A stretch of DNA of 64,000 nucleotides, taken from the NCBI RefSeq assembly GCF_038396675.1, contig NC_088922.1, forward strand, positions 6,431,001-6,495,000, in the 5' to 3' direction. How positions within the stretch are numbered: the first letter of the stretch is position 1; each line of letters opens with the position of its first letter. Below the pieces are notes generated by a model. That model made no database searches and was not told the DNA's origin. It saw nothing but the letters and a program-made list of their open reading frames with translations. The stretch comes from Hydra vulgaris (taxonomy: Eukaryota > Cnidaria > Hydrozoa > Anthoathecata > Hydridae). Of the stretch, positions 1 to 9,860 are shown in pieces. The position numbers and the translations under genes are program-made.

Positions 1-456
1 AAAGGAATTTTGCATGAAAATTAAGCTATTTTGCTTGAAGCCAAATTGATCAGAGTGGCTGAAATGATACCGAAATAAAATCAAAAAACATCAAATATCT
101 AGCGCAAAAATCATAACAAACGATACGCAAAGGAAAAAAAACATAATATACATAATTTCTGAATAAAAATCCTATGTGCCATTTTTCAAGAAAATATAAA
201 TACTTGATTTGAATAAAGGAAAGGCTAGACTAGTTCTTTTCAAAGGAAACCTTTTTAAAAAAAGTGTTTTTTTTTTTAAATAAACCAACCTTAAAGTTTT
301 TAGATGCTGAGAAATAAAAAATTATTTATATAAGTTAAAAAAGTTCCCCATTCCATTACATTCCTCATTCCTTTTTAAATTAATATGGAAATTTTCAAAC
401 AAATTTGATGTGTTTTGGTACTGAGGAATCCTTACCTTCAAAAACTTCTTTTCAAG
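1..456. other. AT-rich sequence, no gene seen
   Basis: No open frame, conserved peptide or clear repeat could be recognised. Several homopolymer A and T runs are present. Confidence 0.5.
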
Positions 457-506
457 CGTTTGCCGTGGGAGCGTTTTTTCTTCAAAAAACGCTCCCACGG
501 CAAGCC
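457..506. repeat. Palindrome with GC-rich arms
   Basis: The arm GCCGTGGGAGCGTTTTTT (from 462) is followed after a few bases by its exact reverse complement ending at 501, with partial pairing outside. The arms are much richer in GC than the surroundings. It would form a strong hairpin, but nothing suggests a transcript or a bacterial-type terminator. Confidence 0.8.
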
Positions 507-701
507 TTTTTTTTTTATCAAAAGTGATCTTAAGACATGAATAATTGAGTCATATAAAACTTAGTATTTTATATACATGGTTGGATAGAAATTGGAAAGA
601 AGTTGGAAAAAGCCCTAGCGGCTTTATGAAAAGATTAGGTTGGTATTTTGCACATTTTACATTGGTACGTTGTACATGGCATAGCGCTTAAATATTGTAA
701 A

Positions 702-1288
702 TACGATTACACAAATTGAACAGTATTTAGAATTTTATATAAGTTTAAAATACGATTACACAAATTGAACAGTATTTAGAATTTTATATAAGTTTAAAAT
801 ACGATTACACAAATTGAACAGTATTTAGAATTTTATATAAGTTTAAAATACGATTACACAAATTGAACAGTATTTAGAATTTTATATAAGTTTAAAATAC
901 GATTACACAAATTGAACAGTATTTAGAATTTTATATAAGTTTAAAATACGATTACACAAATTGAACAGTATTTAGAATTTTATATAAGTTTAAAATACGA
1001 TTACACAAATTGAACAGTATTTAGAATTTTATATAAGTTTAAAATACGATCACACAAATTGAACAGTATTTAGAATTTTATATAAGTTTAAAATACGATT
1101 ACACAAATTGAACAGTATTTAGAATTTTATATAAGTTTAAAATACGATTACACAAATTGAACAGTATTTAAAATTTTATATAAGTTTAAAATACGATTAC
1201 ACAAATTGAACAGTATTTAGAATTTTATATAAGTTTAAAATACGATTACACAAATTGAACAGTATTTAGAATTTATATAAGTTTAGTT
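702..1288. repeat. 49-bp tandem repeat (satellite), about 12 copies
   Basis: A 49-bp unit starting TACGATTACACAAATTGAAC repeats head to tail with unit starts at 702, 751, 800 and so on. Copies are almost identical: a T to C change near 1051, a G to A change near 1171, and a 1-base deletion in the last copy at about 1271. The near identity suggests recent amplification or homogenisation. There are no spacers, so it is not a CRISPR array. Confidence 0.95.
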
Positions 1289-1848
1289 ACTCAACGAATT
1301 GGTAGTACCCAATCCTATTTTTCGCGTAATTTCTCGTATTTTCACGTAAGGTTTCTGTGGTAATTTATTATTTAAAAATATTTTTTTAATGGTATGAAGT
1401 AAAATGGCCTTCAAATATAATATTTTCGAATTCGTACGTGATGCGGAAAGTTAAAGAAAAAAAGAAAAGGTAAAGTTTAGTTTTTGAAAAACAAGTTTTA
1501 CACAAAATATATAAAAAGAGATCTTTATAAAACATTATAGAAAACTCAAGATGCATCTACTGTCAAGCCAAAGTAACAGCAGATGCAGTACCAAAAGATG
1601 TATTTTTAACAGTAGAGCCAGTGCTAAGAAAAGTTAACGAGACAACACTCCTTGCATACAAGGAAGTAGTAGCGAAGAAGTAGTAATTTGCATCTACCCC
1701 TTCCAATTTTTTCCTTTAGTCGTTTAAGTCGCTTTCATTCTGCACCAGACAATTTCCGTTTTTTAAACACATATCACTGCAGTAAATCGTTAAACACATT
1801 GTTATGTAACGTTACTGCAATTATAACAAACCTTTTTGTAATCTTGTT

Positions 1849-2473
1849 CAGTGGCGGATCCAGCATTTTTTGATCTTTGAGATAGCTAACTTCCAGACAT
1901 GGAGCTAACTCCAAACATTTGTATGTTAATACTTATATCAAATAATGAGGGTTTGCAAAAAACTGCGATGGTTGGAGGCTGGGAACAAAAAAGCCCCAAT
2001 ATTTTTGCAACACCTGCCCCAAACGTGAGAGCAGTAAGTTGAGGAAATATTTTTTGTACTATTCTCAACTAGACTTACATTCATCGATCATTTTTAAGTT
2101 TCAAAGTATTATCTCTCAGCGTTCAAAAATTATGACCATATAAAAATTACAACCCCCTCGAATTGAGGTGGATTTAAACTTTATATGGTCATAATTTTTG
2201 AACGCTGAGAGATAATACTATGAAACTTAAAAATTATCGATGAATATAAGTCTAATTGAGAAAAGTACAAAAAATATTTTATCAACTTGTTGCTCTCACG
2301 TTTGGGGCAGGTGTTGCAAAAATTTTAAGGCTTTTTGTTCCCAGCCTCCAATCATAGCAATTTTTTGCAAACCCTCATTATTTGACATAAATATAAACAT
2401 ATAAATGTTTGGAGTTAGCTCCATGTCTGGAAGTTAGCTATCTAAAGATCAAAAAATGCTGGATCCGCCACTG
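1849..2473. mobile_element. Foldback (snap-back) non-autonomous DNA element, hAT-like ends
   Basis: The element begins CAGTGGCGGATCCAGC and ends with the reverse complement. Almost its whole 625 bp is one imperfect inverted repeat with arms near 300 bp meeting at about 2150-2170. It is flanked on both sides by TTGTT (1844-1848 and 2474-2478), a probable 5-bp target duplication. CAG-type ends fit the hAT superfamily, though 5 bp is shorter than the usual 8. It encodes no transposase. Confidence 0.8.
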
Positions 2474-2478
2474 TTGTT

Positions 2479-3600
2479 GGAAACTAAGTAATGCATAAAT
2501 AAAACTTAAATTAATTTACATAATGCGAATACGGTTCTTGAAAGATTTTTTTAAACTTAAAAGCGACTCAAATTAAACTATGAAACAAAAAAACATAAAA
2601 GGAAAGTATAGTTTCAAAAAATCGTCCTACATAAACACGAGTTCAATATAACGTTCTAATACTTCTATACAACGAGTTCTTTTTTTTTTAATGGAAAAAA
2701 TAGCGTTTTTAGTGTAATTTTTTAAACTTTAACATCAAATTGGCGTTTGAAAACACCAATGGCTAGGTGATAAGACAAAATTGTCTTTTTTTTGCTCCGG
2801 CCAGGATTTTTTATTGTTGTAATTTCTTTTTTGTAATTTTTAACAAACTGCAAAATGAAAAAGAAAAAAAAATTACTTTCCTCAAGTTTTAAAAACCTAT
2901 GTTTTTATGTGATTTTGAATCAGTTTAATGTAATTTATTATAACCAATCATAAAAACAAGGTAGGGGGAAGGGAGGCAAAAGTCGAGTAGCGCCGAAATT
3001 ATTTGTATGCCACACAATAATATAACAAATATACTAGAAAGGATACAAAAATAAGAAATAACTATGACAAAAATTACAACTATGACAAAAATTAAAACTA
3101 TTACACGAGATGAAGTTAGCAGAAACAGTATTTTTCAAAATTTTAGAAGTTTTATTTATATGAAATTTTTATTTTAAAGCTCTTATTAAGATTTACGACA
3201 TCAAACGGCAAGTTATTTCAAATATTAACAATTCTGAAAAAGAATCGTATTGAAACAAACATCATGTTAACATTATGGATGTAACTCTTTATTTGAAATT
3301 AATTTTCATACAATATTTCAAGGGAGTATAGATACCCTCAAGTATACGTATCATCAATTCATGTTAACATTATAATTAGGTATCTTAGTTTTATGACCTC
3401 GAGTATAATTATTAATTAAAAAGAAATTTGACACGTGAACACAAACTAAATTGTTCAGAATTTTGTAATATAAAATCAAGTCTTGCTTTAGACGACGAAT
3501 TTTGAGTAGTTCTAAATCGAGTATTATAAGTCTGTTAAAGTATTAAAATTTATCTAAATTGGTTAGTTTCTTAGTAAATTGTCTTACATACATATATATA
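2479..3600. other. AT-rich intergenic sequence
   Basis: No coding segment is supported. Around 3310-3350 a short segment (GGGAGTATAGATACCCTC) resembles part of the foldback repeat at 26137-26330, so this is probably old repeat sequence. Confidence 0.4.
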
Positions 3601-3767
3601 TATGAAGAGTGTATTTTCAAAATGCAGCATATCCATTTTTGTGGTATTGAGATAATAGACTTTTTTCGCCACGCCATCATGTCTCGTATATTTGGAAAAA
3701 TTATTGTTGCTTAATGTATGTATACATAAAGTATATTAGACAATGTTAATAATTGAAATATTGGTAA

Positions 3768-3771
<4 letters not shown>

Positions 3772-3827
<56 letters not shown>
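3772..3827. repeat. (TA)n microsatellite
   Basis: Uninterrupted alternating TA of about 56 bp. Confidence 0.95.
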
Positions 3828-3829
<2 letters not shown>

Positions 3830-4174
3830 TCTATAAATTTGCATTTACTTTCAAAATACTGTATATCCAATTACAGCTTATTAGCAAAATGCGGTATATC
3901 CATTTAATAAAGATATTTGGAAAGTTTATAAACTTTAAAAGACTTAAATAACTTTTAATGAATAATTTTATTTAACATATTGTATAACTCTGTGTATTTA
4001 ATGTTTGGTAATTATATTTTAATGATAATGTGAATGTAAACAATGTTCTGTTAAAGTAATGTAAACTATTATTTTCGGACAATTTTCGTTAATTTATTTC
4101 GGAGAGTTAAATACGAGACAATTAACCATAATATTTTTTAGTGCAGCGTAGTTGTAACAATTGTGATCAGATTT

Positions 4175-4343
4175 TTAAAATATTGCTTTTTCAAAGAAAG
4201 AAGCATCAACACTATGCTTATTTCTTGCTTTGTCCATAGCAGGCATATAAAAGTAGACAAAGAGTTGATGCATTGGAAAATGCATCAAATTTTTTAAAAC
4301 ATCTCTCTTATCTTCATTAGCCATTAACTTTTTATTTCCGCCT
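4175..4343 (-). other. Open coding-like stretch, possible exon, unrecognised
   Basis: On the minus strand an AG at 4345-4344 is followed by 56 sense codons and a TAA. The peptide begins GGNKKLMANEDKRDV and later contains FVYFYMPAMDKARNK, with balanced, protein-like composition. Read as a terminal exon, its phase (one leading base) fits the donor of the exon at 5168-5766. The polypyrimidine tract before the AG is poor, and the stretch lies within a repeat-rich region, so a transposon remnant is equally possible. No homologue is recognised. Confidence 0.3.
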
Positions 4344-5167
4344 CTATTTTTAAGTCTGTTTAGAATTAATGGACCATTAATAGAACATAAAAGTCATCTT
4401 TATATTTTTTAATGAAATAAAATTTTAAAAATAAAACACTGCATTAGCCTCATTATTTTCTTTGCAACAAAGCAATTGTCGGTTTAACAAAAATAAAATA
4501 AATTTTTTTCTTTGTTTAGCAAAAATAAAATATAAGTATTATTATTGAATGCTTTGTCTTTTTAATATATTTTCCATCATTATTCCATAATCAGTTCAGT
4601 TAAACAAAGTATGAAAGTATAAACAAACACTAGAATGAAAAAATGCTTTTCCTTTTTCTTGTTTAAAGCATTTTATCTTTTTTCTATGTAAAATAGGAGG
4701 TTAGATAACGCATTAATCTTGTCCATCGCAACCCGCCATTTCATTAACGCAACTTTACAAGGTTTGTGCTTGCGCAGAAGTAATATACATTTGCCACGGA
4801 TTGGTCACAATTAAATACTGTACTTTGAAAATAAATTAAAAACTCCATACAGTGTTTTGAAAAAAAATGTTTTTTAAAAGTAGAAAAATACAGGGTTATA
4901 CTTCGCTTAGCATATATTCGGACACAATGTCTGTTAGGTCCTTATAAACTAAAAATAAACCACAATTTCTACATTTTTTTGAAAATGGCGCTTACCGCGT
5001 TTTGAAAATAAACTTTTCATGTATAGGTTATTAATAAATATATAGAATAAAAAACTTTTTTTTTTTAATTAAATTTTTTTAAACACTTTGAAACGTTTGC
5101 TTTAGTAACAACTTGAAACCTTTTTCTGAAATAAAGTGTTAATACCAAAATGTTATTATAAACTAAC

Positions 5168-5766
5168 CTTTGCATGTATACCTCCATCGTTTTTCCAATA
5201 TTGCTTGTGAGTAAAATAAGACGTTTTTCCATTCCACTTGGGTAGTTATAGTCTTTTTCAATATTATTGACAAAATAACTATTCGATAAGTCTTCTTTTT
5301 CTTGTTCATCTTGTTTTGGATCTTTTAGCGCATCCTTTATTTGTTTATTTTTTAGCACATCATTTATATGTTTGTTTTTAAAACTTGCACCCAAATTATT
5401 TTCCAGAACAGTGATTTTAATTTTAGTTTCTACTAATTTTTTATATATTCCATATAATATAACTGGCATCCCGAACATGTAGCACAAGAGAATCAATATC
5501 CACACGATTTGAAATAATCTTTTTAGTTTTGTTGGTAATTTACAACCGTTACCTTTTTCGACTTCTAACTCTTCACACTTTGGCTCCTTTGTGGCAACAG
5601 TAAACACGTTTGATTTTTTGTAACTAATACACATCTCTTTGGGTTTTATGCTATTTTGTGTAACAACTTGGTTTTTTGGTGGTATCTTAAAATTATTTGT
5701 ATGCATATTGGCTTCAGTCATTTTTTCTAGAAGTGCTCGGTTTGACATAAGTTCTTCTAACTCCAT
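5168..5766 (-). CDS. First exon of an unrecognised type II membrane protein gene
   Basis: An ATG at 5766 opens 199 codons plus two bases, ending at a good splice donor, AAAG|GTTAGT, at 5168/5167. The open frame continues about 33 codons into the intron before a stop. The product has a Lys-rich cytosolic-type segment of about 83 residues with several cysteines. A single hydrophobic helix follows at about 84-108, preceded by K80, K82 and R83, which predicts N-in, C-out topology. A charged stalk then carries a near duplication (NKHINDVLK / NKQIKDALK, about 131-148). A membrane-anchored ligand or adhesion molecule is possible, but no family is recognised. Later exons would lie at lower coordinates; only the weak candidate at 4175-4343 was seen. 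Confidence 0.55.
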
Positions 5767-7160
5767 TTTATTAAACTTTTTTTTTTTGAAATTGAAATTA
5801 TTAACACTAAAAAATATAATTGGTTTTTAAAAAATTCTAATAAAATAAAAAAATATAAATTTAACTAATTTTATTTTTAAAATATGTTTGAGGATAATAT
5901 TTATATTTGAAAAAAAAATGTTTAGATTGCGTACAATGTTTTAGATTCCTGCGCAATATTTTTTATGATATTTTAGAAAAGGTTGTATGTAAAGACAAAG
6001 ACAATGAAATAAATTGAGTTTAGTTTAATTAAAACACAAATATAATCCTCAAATATATTATTAATTTGAACTCAGCGGGAAACTAAATAAATTCTTAGTA
6101 GTTTCTTCTACTAAATAATAACGTGGCATGAATTGAAAGAAACAATACTTCTACAAAAATGTCGGCTCGTTTACGACCGCTTAACAATTATTTATAAATG
6201 TATTTTTACGTAAAATTTAATTACAACACTTCGAGTTCACTAAAAGTTGGATTCTATTATGCATAAGCGTAAAAAAAAAAAGTTCATCGTAAAAGAAGTA
6301 TTAATGTACGAAGACGATGATGCTAAAGTTGTAGAGTTTTAATGATTAATGATTCATCATGATGATGCATAGTGTGATGATGTAAGACGTGCGCTGATAT
6401 AAAATGGAGTCGTGGCAAATAAATACCGGATTACCTTTTACTTAAATTATTTATTAGTATTATTATGTGTATTGGACGGTTATAAATAAAATAAGTTTAG
6501 TTTCCTGTCTCACCCCTTCACCCCAATTGGTTGACTGCAATAAAATTTTACACTTAAACCAACAAAATTCCGCAGTTTGTCCCTTATGTAGTTTGTCCCT
6601 CGCGCAGATTATTCCCTAACGCAGTTTGTTCTCCGCGCAGTGTATTCTTTTAAACACAATTTTTAAAAATGTTGCATTGATTAAGAATTATTATAAGAAG
6701 TTTTAAATACAAAAGCTTCTGAATAACTTCTAACAATTTTTCAGATTAGACAAAGTATTTTTTATTTAATCGGAAAAACTTGATTTTAGTAAGATTTAGT
6801 CTGATTGGTTTATCATTGATAGAATTTATTTACTTTTATTTATACTAATAAACATTTTTTTTGAAATTTTGTTTACATATAAACCAAAGAGTAATATTTT
6901 AAAGCTCTTATACCTAGTTGGCATGGAACCTAAAAAAGACGTTTTTTTTTTACGTTTCGTAATAATTATCTACGTGTACTATATTTTACATCCTACAAAT
7001 ATTTATCTGAAGAAGATTCTGAAATTTTTTGACTGTTTATATGAGATTTTGATTTTGATTAACCATATTGTAAAATAAAAGTTTTTTTTTAATATATCCG
7101 TCAGAGGCTTAACAAAATGAATACTGGAGAGAATATAAAAATGTGAGAACTTTTAGATTT
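5767..7160. other. AT-rich upstream region, no gene seen
   Basis: Apart from the short degenerate tandem repeat at 6572-6655, no coding segment or recognised element was found. Open stretches here are short and have low-complexity composition. Confidence 0.4.
6572..6655. repeat. Degenerate tandem repeat, about 16-18 bp, CpG-bearing
   Basis: About five diverged units of the form CGCAGTTTGTCCCTCG follow one another (phrases such as CAGTTTGTCCC, TAGTTTGTCCC, CAGATTATTCCC, CAGTTTGTTCT, CAGTGTATTC). Several CGCG steps occur in otherwise very AT-rich DNA. Confidence 0.6.
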
Positions 7161-7161
7161 T

Positions 7162-7319
7162 TTTTTTATATATATTACCTGCCTTTTTTATAATAATATA
7201 TTTTGGTTAAACACATATAACATAGAAACAAGTAAACTTGCGTTTACTTTTTTCTATGTTATGTGTGTTTAACCAAAATATATTATTATAAAAAAAGGCA
7301 GGTAATATATATAAAAAAT
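7162..7319. repeat. 158-bp near-perfect palindrome
   Basis: The left half (for example ATATATTACCTGCCTTTTTT at 7168-7190) is mirrored by its reverse complement ending near 7319. The centre itself pairs, so almost no loop remains. The arms show only a few mismatches. Confidence 0.85.
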
Positions 7320-7552
7320 TCTCTAAAAATTCTCTAAAAAATCTATAAACTTGGAACAAACGATAACTTTTCAAAAAAAAACTATGTGGTACGAAAAACT
7401 ATGTATTTCAAAAAACTACGTAGAAAACAGAAAAAACTATGTAGTTCACAAAACAAAAAAAAAGTGGTACGAATGATTTTTATGTAATTCTCGTAAGTGA
7501 ATTGTGTTTGAAGTGCTCAAGCCTATTCTAAGCTAAACATATAAATCTTTCA

Positions 7553-7626
7553 GTTTTCAAAATTGAAATGCATCAAACTAGAAATTTCATGAAATTTCTA
7601 GTTTGATGCATTTCAATTTTGAAAAT
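7553..7626. repeat. Perfect short palindrome
   Basis: Arms of about 36 bp (TTTTCAAAATTGAAATGCAT and onward) mirror each other around TTTCATGAAA with almost no spacer. Confidence 0.85.
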
Positions 7627-7637
7627 TCATTAGGTTC

Positions 7638-8815
7638 ATGCAATATGTTATGAAATATCTTACAAGGCAAAACATCAACATTCATCTAACAGTTAATAAT
7701 TTAATCATAAAGGAGCAGCATTGTTTTATTCCAAGGAAGTCTTGTACAACTAATCTACTCAAGTGCACACCTTTTACAACAAAATATATAGCTAATAAAA
7801 GTAGTGTCGATATTGTATATTTTGACATCTCTAAAGCTTTTGATAAAGTGCCATATTGACTGGTAATGTTATTGAGATATGGATTAATTAAGTTATCAAG
7901 TTACGGATTAAATAATTAAGTTATAAATTGGATTAAGGCTTTCTTAACATGTAGGAAGCAAAAGATAGTTATGGATTATGATTATGGCTGCTATTGTTCC
8001 GGCTTTTACGTAAGAGAGCGCAGCGGAAAACTAGTTAAAAATAAAATTTTCATTGAGGTCACCAACGGAAAACCGGGACAATGGCAGCCATAATTGTAGT
8101 ATTTTAGATTGGGCGAATGTGACAAGTGTTGTACCACAGGGATCTGTTCTCAAAACGGTATTATTTGTCTTATACAGAAATATACCAAGAGAACTCAAAG
8201 CTAGATGTTTTATTTATGCTGATGACACTACAAAACCGAAAACACATTCAAAAGATTTTCTAGAACTTCAATAAAGAACAAAATTTCAGGTGTGACACAT
8301 GGCTTGTAGAACTAAATATTGATAAGTGTGTGGTAATACATATAGGTAAAAATAGTCCATACGATGATTACTCAATCACAGACATAAATTGGTTTATTTC
8401 AAAGTTACAAAAACCGAAACAATGAGGGAATGGGGAGTTATTATATCCAAAAAATTTTAAAGTTCATGCACATAAAAATCTCATAGTAGCAAAAGTGAAT
8501 AGTATACTTAGAATTTTGGAGTAAACATTTCAATCAAGAAACGAGAATATATGAAAAAGCTTGTATACTATTTATATCCGACTGTATTTAGGGTGTGCTA
8601 AGCTTGCAAGAAGTATGCACATATGAAAGACATATGAAGTTGAATGAGTTTAAAGAAGAGCTAAGAAAGGTACACACTGTATAAAAAAACTATAGTATAC
8701 AAAAAACTATAGTATACAGAGGAAATGACTAGAATTGATTGAACAACGCTGGAAATAAGAAAAAATCGTGGAGATCTGATACAAATGTATTATATATGTA
8801 AAATATTAGAAAAAA
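7638..8815 (+). pseudogene. LINE reverse transcriptase relic (CR1/Jockey-like), interrupted by a MITE
   Basis: Fragments of a non-LTR retrotransposon reverse transcriptase are readable in order. They are QHCFIPRKSCTTNLL and YFDISKAFDKVP (7700-7856), VPQGSV and FIYADDT (8126-8230, the latter the FADD catalytic box), EWGVIISKKF (about 8430) and RKNRGDLIQMYYICK near 8760-8800, typical of the C-terminal end. Several stops and frame changes make it inactive. The family assignment rests on these motifs only. Confidence 0.8.
7981..8094. mobile_element. 114-bp MITE inserted in the LINE relic
   Basis: Ends ATTATGGCTGC and GGCAGCCATAAT form terminal inverted repeats of about 22 bp with a few mismatches. 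Removing it rejoins the LINE reading frame between the segments before and after, which shows it is a later insertion. Confidence 0.65.
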
Positions 8816-8850
8816 AACTTTGAGATAGTTCCTAACACGAATTTTTTTTC

Positions 8851-8900
8851 TGTTAGTGAGTACCTAGTTAAAGCATCGAACGTCTAGGTACTCACTAACA
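8851..8900. repeat. Short palindrome with spacer
   Basis: TGTTAGTGAGTACCTAG and its reverse complement are separated by about 16 bp. Confidence 0.85.
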
Positions 8901-9860
8901 GACCAACTAACAGACTTATTCAATCACAAACTTATTCACTCACAAAATCACAAACTCGTTCACTCAAAAAAGTTGTATTAAGTTAAACAAAAATTTCCTT
9001 TTTGAGATGATTTGTTGTATTTCTGATTAAAATAACTTTTTAATGATAATAATTTTAAAGGCTTCGGTTAAATTATCTAATAAAAATTATAAATTAAGGT
9101 TTAGGGTTTTATGTAACCTATTCACTAGTGATTTAGCACTACTCAGTGTTATCAATGCATTTTTAGTTAAAACTTTGGTTATTAAAATGTCACTTTCGTT
9201 TGGAAAGTCAACTAAAAAATTTTCCTCCATTTTAAAACCGTATAATTTTTTTTGAAAGTTTTATATTTCTAAAGTATTATCTTTTGCCAGCAAAAAGACA
9301 TATCTTGATTCTGACTGTTTTTAATAAAATTGAATAAATTTACATGAAACAAATAAATAAAGTTTTGTAATTTTCTAAAATATATTTATACATATATCTA
9401 TTATAAACATTTCCCGAACATACTTTTAAAATAATAAAAGTATGTTCGTGAAATTTCGCACCGTTCCACACTAGGGTCTGGCTTTTCGAAATCATTATAT
9501 TTTCTTCATAAAGAGATAAAATTATTTTAACTAAAGATAGTATTCTTATTACAATTTGGTCAACATTAGTTATTAAATATACATTTGAAAAACGTTGGCA
9601 CAGACTCACCTTTACTCCAGGCTGTGAAAACGACCAACATAAAGAGGTTTGGGCCTACTTTTTTTTTTAAAAGACTAATCTTTAATATGTTTCTTAGAAA
9701 TAGAGTTTAAACTTTGTTTTTTTGCTGTTTTTTCCCATCAGAATTTTTGATTTTTATCATTTTTTTTTCTTTTAAAGAGCTGAAACTACCCAATTTTTTT
9801 CTTATTGAATAAAAAAATTTTTAATGTTTTTTTTGTTACTAGTTTTTATATTTTATTTTT
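8901..9860. other. AT-rich sequence, no gene seen
   Basis: A hairpin of about 16-bp arms lies near 9412-9448 (GAACATACTTTTA and its complement). Otherwise no coding segment is supported. Confidence 0.4.

Larger units (their letters stand above)
3612..5020. mobile_element. Possible non-autonomous DNA element with degenerate terminal repeats
   Basis: Short copies of a motif like TTTTCAAAATGCGGTATATCC lie in plus orientation near 3613, 3855 and 3887 and in inverse orientation near 4850 and 5000. This resembles diverged terminal and subterminal inverted repeats of one element. A (TA)n run sits at 3772-3827. No target duplication was identified. Confidence 0.35.

Noticed and set aside
462-501. 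Rho-independent-type terminator
   Set aside because: Hairpin followed by a T run, but the genome is eukaryotic and no gene ends nearby.
702-1288. CRISPR array
   Set aside because: The 49-bp units are contiguous without variable spacers, and the genome is eukaryotic.
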